From positions 19,317-83,316 of the forward strand of contig CAZIKN010000010.1 in the NCBI GenBank assembly GCA_964539805.1: 64,000 nucleotides of DNA, read 5' to 3'. Below, one piece after another: positions 25,807 through 35,700 of this stretch (position 1 is the first letter of the stretch; each line of letters begins with the position of its first letter). Made by a program: the position numbers and the translations under genes. This DNA comes from M3007 sp964539805. GTDB taxonomy: Bacteria; Bacteroidota; Bacteroidia; Chitinophagales; Saprospiraceae. The notes under the pieces are model-generated. The model had not been told where the DNA came from. It worked only from the letters and a program-made list of their open reading frames with translations, and made no database searches.

Positions 25807-27747
25807 TCAAATCTCTTTCTTCCATTGCTTAAAAAACGCCAGCGCTTCCGGGTTGCGCATGGCATCAGGGTTTACTGATTTTTCAATGCTTTTGCCCATC
25901 AGGATTTTTTTAACGGGCAGTTCCATTTTTTTACCGCTGATGGTGTAGGGTATTTCCGGCACGGCATACACATCATCCGGTACGTGGCGCGGGGAAAAAT
26001 CGCTGCGCAACTGGCGGGCTATTTTTTGCTTTAAATCCGCATTTAGCACAATATTTTCCGCCAATACAACAAAAAGGGGCATAAAGGATTCGCCATCTTC
26101 CTGTTCAATGTTGACAATTAGGCTGTCGCGTATTTCGGGAAGTTTTTCCACGGAGCGGTATATTTCACTGGTACCGATGCGGATGCCCTGACGGTTGAGC
26201 GTGGCATCCGAGCGGCCCAAAATGACCAATCCGCCGCGAGGCGTGATGTGCAGCCAGTCGCCATGCCGCCAAACACCGGGATAATCCTCAAAATAGGAGC
26301 CCTTGTATTTGGCAAAATCTGCATCATTCCAAAAAAACACGGGCATACAGGGCATGGGTTGGGTTACCACCATTTCGCCCACGGCATCCAACAGTGCATG
26401 CCCCTGTTCATCAAATGCTTCCATGGCCGTACCGAGGCAACGGCATTGTATTTCGCCCTCATATACCGGCAGGAGCGGGCAGCCACCTACCCAGGCCGTG
26501 CACACATCGGTGCCGCCACTCATGGAGCTCAGCCATACGTCCTCTTTTACGTGCTCATACACCCATGTAAAGCCTTCCGGCGGCAGGGGTGAGCCAGTGG
26601 AGCCTATGGAGCGTAAATGGGGCAAAGGCTTGTCTTTCAATGAAATATCAGCTTTTAAACAGGCCAGAATAAAGGCGGCGCTGGTGCCAAAATGGTTGAT
26701 TTTAGTGTCGCGTGCCAAGTCCCACATGGCATTCATATCCGGGTATCCCGGGCTGCCATCATATTGTACGATGGTAGCACCGCCAAGCAGGGCGGCATTG
26801 AGAAAATTCCACATCATCCAGCCTGTGGTAGTGAACCAGAAAAAGCGTTCACCGCGATGTACATCATTGTGAAAACTGAGGTATTTCAGGTGTTCCAACA
26901 ACATGCCCCCGTGGGAGTGCGTAATGGCTTTGGGCAGGCCCGTGGTGCCGGAGGAATACAATACCCATATGGGATGCGCAAAAGGCACAGGCGTAAATTC
27001 AAGTTTGGCAGTGCTGTGCTCAGCCAGTTTGTCCCAAGCGGTGTATGGCAATAAAGCCTTGGTATCCAGACCAATATATGAAATTAAAATGGTAGCCTCC
27101 ACAGTAGGCAGCTTTTCCTGCAATTCTCGGACTACGCTCGTGCGATCAAAAATTTTGCCACCATAGCGATAGCCATCCACGGCGATCAGCACCTTGGGCT
27201 GTATCTGCTCAAAACGCTCCAGTACGCTCCCCGCACCAAAATCAGGTGAGGTACTGCTCCACACCGCTCCAATGGACAAGGTAGCCAACAGGGCAACTGT
27301 AGCCTCGGGTATGTTGGGCAAAAAACCCGCCACGCGGTCGCCTTCCTTAACGCCCATCTGGCGCAAATAAGCCGCCAGCGCAGCAGTCTTATGCTCCAGT
27401 TCGGTCCAGGATACCTCGCGCAGGGGCGTATTTTCGGATTGAAACAAAATGGCGGCCTCCTCGCGGTTGGCGCGCCGGAAAACCTCTTCTGCATAATTCA
27501 GCATTGCCCCTTCAAACCAGCGCGTGTGCGGCATATCACCCTGCATCACCTTTTCATATTGCCATTGTAGCCCGAAATAGCGCACCAGGGACGCCCAAAA
27601 ACGATCCGGGTGAGCGACAGACCATTGCCAGGCCTGGTGGTAATCTTGAAAATCAAGCAGGTAATCAGGGTTTTGCCGGAGCCATTCAAAATATTTTGTC
27701 AGGTTCGCCTTTCGGATGGTGTCAGGTGTGGGTTGCCAGCGGAGCAT
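25807..27747 (-). CDS. aacS: Acetoacetyl-CoA synthetase (acetoacetate-CoA ligase)
   Basis: 646 residues from ATG 27747; full length for the family. ANL adenylate-forming enzyme that activates acetoacetate with ATP and CoA (EC 6.2.1.16). The N-terminal linker (FEWLRQNPDYLLDFQDYHQAWQWS) and ALNYAEE-like start are typical of acetoacetyl-CoA rather than acetyl-CoA synthetases. The P-loop YSSGTTGLPKAITHSHGG, the A8 region (R-S-D-A-T-L-N-R-Q-G-I-R-I-G) and the acylation Lys in TISGKKMELP are present. Probable role: ketone body or polyhydroxybutyrate-derived acetoacetate use in the cytoplasm. First of the housekeeping genes after the T9SS block, 82 bp downstream of pabA. Confidence 0.92.
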   Translation of the reverse strand: MLRWQPTPDTIRKANLTKYFEWLRQNPDYLLDFQDYHQAWQWSVAHPDRFWASLVRYFGLQWQYEKVMQGDMPHTRWFEGAMLNYAEEVFRRANREEAAILFQSENTPLREVSWTELEHKTAALAAYLRQMGVKEGDRVAGFLPNIPEATVALLATLSIGAVWSSTSPDFGAGSVLERFEQIQPKVLIAVDGYRYGGKIFDRTSVVRELQEKLPTVEATILISYIGLDTKALLPYTAWDKLAEHSTAKLEFTPVPFAHPIWVLYSSGTTGLPKAITHSHGGMLLEHLKYLSFHNDVHRGERFFWFTTTGWMMWNFLNAALLGGATIVQYDGSPGYPDMNAMWDLARDTKINHFGTSAAFILACLKADISLKDKPLPHLRSIGSTGSPLPPEGFTWVYEHVKEDVWLSSMSGGTDVCTAWVGGCPLLPVYEGEIQCRCLGTAMEAFDEQGHALLDAVGEMVVTQPMPCMPVFFWNDADFAKYKGSYFEDYPGVWRHGDWLHITPRGGLVILGRSDATLNRQGIRIGTSEIYRSVEKLPEIRDSLIVNIEQEDGESFMPLFVVLAENIVLNADLKQKIARQLRSDFSPRHVPDDVYAVPEIPYTISGKKMELPVKKILMGKSIEKSVNPDAMRNPEALAFFKQWKKEI

Positions 27748-27829
27748 AAGTGCTTGGTTAAAGCGTGAAAATAGCGCTTTGGTTGCTCAGGAAGGTGTAA
27801 ATAATAACTTGTTATCGTTTATACCTTCC

Positions 27830-28441
27830 TTAATGGGCAAGCGGTGCAGCGCCGCGCGAAGGTAGGTATTCTTTTGCCATTTCCACCCAATTATGGAGCA
27901 TGGCAAGGCCATGTTGTGTGAGAATGGACTCCGGGTGGAACTGTACTCCCACCAAAGGCAGGCTTCGGTGGGCCAAGGCCATGATTTCCCCCGATGCCGT
28001 GTGGGCGATCACTTCGAGCGGGGTGCCTTCAAGGGATTGCAGCACGAGGGAATGGTAACGCATGACTTCTATTTCAGCGGGCAAATGCCGAAACAAAAAA
28101 TGATGGCCCGAGTGCCGGATCACAGAAGTTTTGCCATGCATGGGAAGGCTTGCCCGCACTAAGGCAGCACCAAAAAATTCCCCAATGGCCTGATGACCCA
28201 AACAAACGCCCAGTATGGGCACCCGCTGATGCCAACGCTCTATCAGGGCCGGCATAACCCCGGCATCTGTGGGTCGCTTTGGTCCAGGTGACAGCACAAT
28301 GGCCTGAAAGTCAAGTGATTCAAATTCATCTAAGGCTAAGGCATCATTGCGCACCACCAAACAATCCGCGCCACATTGGAGCAGATAGTCATATAAGTTA
28401 TAGGTAAACGAATCGTAATTGTCCAAAAGCAACAGGCGCAT
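27830..28441 (-). CDS. pabA: Glutamine amidotransferase, aminodeoxychorismate/anthranilate synthase component II
   Basis: 203 residues. Class I glutamine amidotransferase: NYDSFTYNL start, oxyanion SPGP motif, nucleophile in LGVCLGHQAIGE (Cys about 79), and the His-Glu pair in VQFHPES. It supplies ammonia to PabB or TrpE for folate or tryptophan synthesis. No trp genes or component I are adjacent, so PabA and TrpG cannot be told apart here; the symbol is the likelier reading. It begins 10 bp after the cvpA stop, so the two are probably cotranscribed. Confidence 0.88.
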   Translation of the reverse strand: MRLLLLDNYDSFTYNLYDYLLQCGADCLVVRNDALALDEFESLDFQAIVLSPGPKRPTDAGVMPALIERWHQRVPILGVCLGHQAIGEFFGAALVRASLPMHGKTSVIRHSGHHFLFRHLPAEIEVMRYHSLVLQSLEGTPLEVIAHTASGEIMALAHRSLPLVGVQFHPESILTQHGLAMLHNWVEMAKEYLPSRGAAPLAH

Positions 28442-28451
28442 GACAGCAGGC

Positions 28452-29138
28452 TCAATATTCTATCCCATTATCATTTTCAGGCAATGGCTGAGGGCGTGAC
28501 TTGGGTTTGCTGGTTTGCGGCTCCGGGTTACTTTCTATGATCTCTTCGCCCGGTACGGGGTCCGGCAATTCATAAAGACGTCCGCGATTGGAGGTTTTGT
28601 CCATGCCATAATTTTCGAGGCGATCCATCCACTTGAGCGAGGTGTCCCACACATCGCCTGCTATCGGCTTAAGGCGCAGCACGATATTTTTGGCGTGTGA
28701 GGGCATTTCTTTAAGGATGGGGATATAGAACCTGGACTCCGCCAGGGTGGCATCATTGACAAACTGTACCCGCACCCCAAACCAGAGGATGACACTGTAA
28801 ATCATGACAGACAGCATGGCCATGATGCCGCCGCCCAGGATGCGGTTTACGGCACCGAGGTACACCCTTTCCAAAACACCCTCCAATGCGTTGGCCGCTT
28901 GCCGCAGCATAAAGACGATAATGACCAAATTGACCACAAAGGCCGCTAAGTACATGGACGGGTTTTCTGTATGAAAAAGCCGCTCCAGAACATTGGTCGT
29001 GGTTGGGGTTATTTTGAACGCCAGGGTTATGCCGAAAAGGTAGGCCATCACATTGAACACGGTATTGATAATGCCATTGGAATAGCCGTGCCAAAAGCCC
29101 AGCGCAAAAACAGCAATCAATAAAATATCAACAGGCAT
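28452..29138 (-). CDS. cvpA: CvpA family membrane protein
   Basis: 228 residues from ATG 29138. Starts MPVDILLIAVFALGFWHGYSNG, the conserved opening of CvpA-like proteins (G-x-x-x-G in the first helix). Four membrane helices lie at about 4-22, 28-45, 63-82 and 101-122, followed by a charged C-terminal tail with Pro/Glu/Lys. CvpA family proteins are inner-membrane proteins linked to colicin V production and envelope homeostasis; the biochemical role is not settled. It leads the operon with pabA. A CAAAAGTA at 29220-29227 is a possible promoter -7 box. Confidence 0.85.
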   Translation of the reverse strand: MPVDILLIAVFALGFWHGYSNGIINTVFNVMAYLFGITLAFKITPTTTNVLERLFHTENPSMYLAAFVVNLVIIVFMLRQAANALEGVLERVYLGAVNRILGGGIMAMLSVMIYSVILWFGVRVQFVNDATLAESRFYIPILKEMPSHAKNIVLRLKPIAGDVWDTSLKWMDRLENYGMDKTSNRGRLYELPDPVPGEEIIESNPEPQTSKPKSRPQPLPENDNGIEY

Positions 29139-29745
29139 TGGTCAGAATGGTGTGAGGCTTGTGGTGAAAATCATCTGAAAGCATTGGGTGCCAACAGAAA
29201 ACCAATAAGTTCAGCGGGACAAAAGTACACAAAATTATGCAAAAAAGGATACCTGAAGCTTATGTACTTGACAAAATGCACTGATTTATAGACACATGTA
29301 TAGTTGTCTGGACGGGGATTTGGGGGGATTGTGGGATTTGGGGCATACACATTATTAGGTGGGTGGCTTGGTCGGACGACCCGCTCGCCGTCGTCCGACC
29401 AATAGGGCTACTTTATGTTGATTTGCCGGAAGGCATCCAAATCTCCTGCTCAAAAAAATGGCAGCGCACCATCCAAAAACGACATGCTGAAAAATCATGT
29501 CCCGTTTTTTACCTTTTTTCAGGTATTTGTTTTAACTTTTTTTACCTCCAAAAATACCATTAATAATACATTTTATAATTTTAAAGTATTGATTATAAAA
29601 AATTTATGCACAAAATTTTAAAAAATAAAAATACAAGTGCCAAAAAATGTTTTTGCATATTGGAAAAATTGTGTAAACTTTTGCACCGTGAAAAAAGGAA
29701 TGTCCTGACGGACGCTTTTGCAAACACAATACAAATCACGTTGCC
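29139..29745. other. Intergenic region with REP-like hairpin and AT-rich leader
   Basis: 607 bp between divergent cvpA and the SprB-repeat gene. CAAAAGTA (29220-29227) is a minus-strand -7 box TACTTTTG for cvpA. A perfect hairpin sits at 29368-29402. From about 29510 to 29700 the DNA is very AT-rich, with tgtaaacttttgc at 29673-29684 resembling a weak -7 box for the adhesin gene. Short reading frames here have no recognisable product. Confidence 0.6.
29368..29402. repeat. REP-like palindrome, 13-bp arms
   Basis: ttggtcggacgac (29368-29380) and gtcgtccgaccaa (29390-29402) are perfect reverse complements around a 9-bp GC-rich centre (ccgctcgcc). It stands in otherwise AT-rich intergenic DNA, far from both starts, so it is more like a dispersed repeat than a terminator. 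Confidence 0.8.
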
Positions 29746-32700
29746 ATGCATAGATTTTACCTTTCCCTCATCATTTTGGTTGGCGCCTTCTGCCTGCTTT
29801 CTAAACCCTTATCTGCTCAATGCCCGTTTGAGATTGTCCCCACCACTAACCCTAACCTGTGTTTTGGTATGGCCTCCGGTTCCGTAAGCCTTTCTGTATC
29901 AGGCGGCACGCCGGATTACACTTACCAATGGAGCAACAATGCCACATCAGCAAACCTCGGCAACCTGCCATCCGGCATTTATACCGTGACCGTAAGCGAT
30001 CAAACGGGCTGCTCCGAAACGGTAAGCATAGCTGTTACCCAACCACCACCAATCCAGTTGACTACTCAAGTCACCCCTGTTACCTGTAACGGCGGCAGCA
30101 ATGGTAAAATTGACCTAAGTGTAAGTGGTGGAAACCTTGGTTATTTCTATAAGTGGTCATCTGGTCCGACAACCAAAAATATTACAGGTGCCGGCGCAGG
30201 CATCTACTGCATCACTGTCACCGACCTCAACGGCTGCTTTGCTTCTACCTGCGCCACCATCACCCAGCCGCCACCGATACAGCTCAGCACAGTGGTCACC
30301 AATGTCAAATGCTTTGGGAGCAATGACGGACGCATTGACCTGAGTGTGGCAAATGGCACACCTTTATTCAAATACCAGTGGAACAACAACTCGAGTTATC
30401 AGGATCCTAACGGACTGGCGCAGGGCGTTTACAGGGTAACCGTTACGGATGCCAACAATTGCAGCGCCACTACCTCTGCCACGGTGGGGCAGCCGCAGAA
30501 GTTTCAATTCTCCCTGAACGACAAAACCGATCCGGCATGCAACCAGGCCAACGGCAGCATCAATACCTATATTGAGGGGGGCATACTGCCATACAAGTTC
30601 TTTTGGTCCAATGGTGCCACTACCGAAGACCTGAACAATCTGTTGCCAGGTGGATACACCCTCAGTGCCACAGATGCCAATGGCTGCACCGGCTCCGCAA
30701 CGGCCTTTTTGGATGGCGTTTATGCTGAAATCATAAGCCAAAAAGCACCACGTTGTGATGACCCCAACAGCGGAAGTATTGATATTCAGGCTTTTGGAGG
30801 CCAAGTGCCCTATACTTTTGATTGGGGTGGCGGCATCACGAGCGAAGACCGCAACAACTTGCCCGCCGGCACCTATATCGTGACCGTATCCGATGCCACC
30901 CTGTGCACCAATACCCTTGCGATCACCCTGACTGCCGGCAAACCCGTGGAAATCATGCTAAGCCTGCTCAACCAACCCTGTGCAGGCGAAGCCAATGCCA
31001 AAATAAAAGTGGACATCACAGATGGTGCCCTTCCCAACTATGCCTACTCCTGGACCTGTGGCAGCCAAAGCAGCAGCGGCATTACCAGCGGCGAGCCCTT
31101 CATTATCAGTAAATTAGGCGAAGGTACATTTAAGATCACGGTGACGAATGCGGGCAACTGCACGGGTGTGGCAGAAGTGGAAATACCCGTGGCGACACCC
31201 CTGGCGGCTACGGCGGAAAGTACCAAAGACCCGATTTGCAAGGAAGGTTCTGACGGCGAAATCCGTATCAAAGCCGTGGGCGGCACGGCACCATATCAAT
31301 ACCTTTGGGCTAATGGAGCTACAGGAAACCCCGTCACAGTTGGCAAAGGCACATGGACGGTTACGGTATCCGATGCCAATGGCTGTACCACCACCACAAG
31401 CGGCACTCTGTCAGATCCTGTGGGTTTTGAGGTCAATGGTACGGTAAAAGATGAACAGTGCTTGGAAGGGAACAACGGAAGTATTACCCTTAGTGTAACA
31501 GGCAGTGGGTCTTACACCTACGTATGGAGCAATAGCGAAACTAAACAAAATATTACGGGACTGACCGCTGGCATTTATACCGTTACAGTGACGGATGCGC
31601 TGGGCTGTACTGAAATGAAGAGTTTTACGGTATTGCGTAAGCCGGCGTTTAGCCTTATGGGTTCTTCTCCTTACAGAGGGACTGCGGCATCTGATTGCAG
31701 TTCTACTGATGGGGGAGTTATCATGGGAATACGCAATTTTACATCTAATACAGTAGGATATACTTGGAGTAATGGCCCTGTTTCATCTAGTGGAAGTGTA
31801 ACAGAAAATCTTACAGGCGGATTTTACATTGGAGGATTGAAAACAGGAGTGTATAAGGTAACATTTACAGATGTTTCCGGATGTACAGCGGTTGCAGACG
31901 TAGTCACCGTAGATGTCGCTACGATCAATTTATCTCTTAACGCTGTATCCAATTCTTGTGATTCTACTGGGGCCATTAATGTTGCGATTACTGGTGGTCA
32001 GGCGCCATTTACCTATAGATTATTTAAGGGAACTCAGGTCATAAAAACAGGAACGGAACAAGGTAATTTCATCATTAATAAACTTACAGGAGGTAATTAT
32101 GCGGTTGAAATTTTGGATGCCACGGGTTGTTACGCAATCAATAGTATTTTGGTCAATAATGTGGGCAATATTTTTGTAACGAGTAAAGTAACCCCAGTAG
32201 GCTGTAGTAACTTAGGAGCGATAGAACTTACAGTTACCGATCCTTCACTGAAATATCTATGGTCAAATGGAGCAACAACTAAAAATATCAGCAACCTTCA
32301 AGCGGGCACTTATAGTGTAACCCTGACTGATGCAAACAATTGCGTTAGAAACATATCGGATGCTGTCCCCCAAGATCCCGATCCCGTAAAAACCACCCTT
32401 ACGCCCACGGCCATTGACTGTGCCACTGGCAAAGGCTCTATAGCCGTGGCCGCATCGGGCGGCACGCCACCATACCTTATCAGCTGGGCTGGCGGCGGTC
32501 AACCGCAGCCTTTCAATGGCACATTTACCATCGGAAACCTGAGCAATGGCGGAGTGTACTGGGTCACCGTATCAGACAGCAAGGGCTGCACCAACAGTAG
32601 TTCCACCGTCGTAAACTGGCCGCCCAACCTGACTATGAAAACCATCAGCAACCCCACTACCTCCTGCTCCTCCGCCGATGGCAGCATAGGGGTAGAAATG

Positions 32701-35700
32701 CAAAGCGGCGTAGCGCCATTTAGCTATCAGGTACTGAACACACCCAATCAGGGCAGCGGAGTGAGCAACAATTTTGTGGTAAATAATCTCGCCGTTGGGC
32801 AATATACCCTCCGCATAACGGATGCCGCGGGCTGCTCCGTCAGTATTTTTGCCTATATCAATGCGCCTGCTGTTAACTTTGATGCGGTGGGTATTGCCCC
32901 GAGTGCCTGCACTGCTACCGATGGCCTCGTGCAAGTAGCCATACAGAACGGAAGTGGCGGCCCTTACGGCTACAGCTACTTTCTGAACAATCAGAAAATA
33001 GAAGTTAAAAGCCTGAACACCAGCACTTTTGAGATCACGGGCCTGCCCGCAAACGACGATTTTTACCTTACCGTATTTGATGGCAATTGCAGTTCAGCAC
33101 AAGTGGTGTGTATCCCGCAGCCTGCCATGCTGATGCTACAAACACAGGTGAGCGGTCTATTGTGTTCCAACCAACCTATTGGCAAAATTGACCTGAGCGT
33201 CAGCGGCGGCAAAGCACCCTACACCTATGATTGGAACAATGACGGTTTTGAAACACCGGACAATGACCCCAAGGACATAGAACAGTTGTTGCCAGGGGCA
33301 TACGCCGTCATCGTTACGGATGTCAATGGCTGTACCGCACTGACCACTACGGAGGTAAAAGCATCCGTGGCCAATATAACAGCAACCGCTGTTGCCCAAA
33401 ACGCAGGCTGCAACGGGAATGATGGCAGCATTAACCTGACGGTCTTTGGCGGTCAGGGGCCACACCGTTTCGACTGGAGTCACCTGCCCGGCAACAATGA
33501 CCCGGAAGACCCCAATGGCCTTGTACCGGGCGCTTACCAGGTAACCATTACGGATGTCAATGGCTGTACAGGTACGGCACAAGCCTTTGTGATACAGCAG
33601 AATATGTTTGTAAATTCCTTCTTTTCCGAGGCAGCCTCCAGCTGTGTGGCAACGGATGGCAATATCCGTTTTGTCCTCCAAAACGGCACCCCCAACTTTA
33701 CCTACAGCTGGACCCTGGCTTCTGACAATTCAACCGGCTCTGGCACCGAAAGTAGCAGCCCATTTGTGGTCAACGGATTGAAAACCGGGGTATATATCTT
33801 TACCATCACGGATGCAGGCGGTTGCAATGTGATATACACCGCGCAAGTAGGCGGCAATATGACCGCACAGACGACCACAACCAAAGTAGGCTGTGGCGGC
33901 ATTTCCTTAGGCAGCATTACCATTAACCTGCAAAATAACGAGGTGCCGCCCTACAGCTATACCTGGAGCAGTGGCACCAGCACCAACAGCGAGACCAACC
34001 TGCCCAGCGAGCCCATCAACATCGTCAACTTGAAGGTGGGCAATTACAACGTCACCGTTACCAATGGGCAAGGTTGTACACTGGCCACTTTTGCCGCTGT
34101 GACACAATCAAACAACACTATTATAGTCAATCGCACGATAAAAAGTGTCAGCTGCAATGGCGGCAATGATGGGGTCATAGATATTACGGTGTCAGGCGGA
34201 ACATCGCCATACAATTTTGAGTGGTCAGGCCCCGGGGGCTTTGTGGCCAATACAGAGGATATCGGAAACCTCAGTGCGGGGCTATACGCGGTCACGGTGT
34301 CCGATATTGCAGGCTGTACCAATGTCATCTCGTTTACCGTGAGCCAGCCAGCTCCATTGCCGGTGCAGCTCTCTGCCACGCCGATAAACTGCCATAATGG
34401 CGCGGACGGTGCCCTTACGCTGACGACAGGCCCAGGCCAGTACAGCTTCAATTGGTCAGGGCCTGATGGTTTTGTGGCTTTTACAGCAGCCATTTCGGGG
34501 CTAAAGGCCGGCACCTATAATTATGTCGTGACTTCAGTAACATCAGGCTGTACCTTAGTCAGCAGTACTACATTGACCGATCCGCCCCAAATTGATATTG
34601 CCATTACGGAAACCCAAACCCTTTGTGACGCTCGTACCTATAAAGTTGAGCTAAAAAACATCAACGGCAACCCCTTGTACAAATGGAGCGACAATAATGT
34701 TTCCTCCAATAGAACTTTCACACAATCAGGTATTTATACCGTAACGGTTACCAGCAGCCTCGGCTGCGCCAATACGGCAAGTGTGGAAGTGAAAATACTG
34801 GGGGCCAATTGCAGCCAAATCAGCGGTCGTGTACAACATGATCAAAACGAAGACTGTGTGGCTGATCCTAACGAGCCTGGCCTCAAGACCTTTATTGTAA
34901 AGGCCATGAGCAATACAGAAGCCTTCTATGGCCTCACGGATGCCAATGGCAATTACAAGATCAATGTAAAACCGGGTGAGGATTACGTGCTAAGCATCAC
35001 CGCACCGGACAAAATCTGGATCCTCTGCCCTTTAAGCCCAACGGTAAATGTCCCCAACGCAGGGGAGACCATCACGGCCCCCGCCTTCCCTGTGAAAAAG
35101 GCCAAAGTATGTCCCGTTATGACGGTTGACATCTCTTCGGGCAATTTGCGCCGCTGCTTCAACAACAATGTATATTGGGTAAAATACTGCAACGAAGGCA
35201 CCGGAACTGCGGAAAATGCCTATATTGTGGTAACCTTGGATGCCCTTATGACACCCGTGGCCTCCTCTAAGCCCTACACCTCACTCGGCAATAACCGCTA
35301 CCGTTTTGAGGCGGGCAATGTGCAGCCCGGCGACTGCGGTACGTTCAATATCTATGTATCCTTGAGCTGCAATGCGACATTGGGCCAAACACACTGCTCT
35401 GAAGCACACGTTTATCCTGACAGCAGCTGTGCCAATGCCATGCTGCAATGGTCGGGAGCCAGCCTTCGCCTGAGCAGCCGCTGCGGCAATGACTCGCTTT
35501 ATTTTACGATCAAAAACGTGGGTATAGCGGACATGAAAACCCAATCAGAATACATCGTGATAGAAGATGTGGTGATGCGCGGGCGGGCCTCCATCCTGCT
35601 GCCTAAAGGTGACTCCATGATCGTGACAGTGCCCGCCAACGGGAGTACCTGGCGCCTGGAGGTGGATCAGGAGGATTTTCACCCGGGCTTCTCCAACCCG

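Noticed and set aside
29363..29563. 66-codon plus-strand ORF in the cvpA-adhesin gap
   Set aside because: It spans the REP-like palindrome and AT-rich DNA, and has no family, promoter or start signal.
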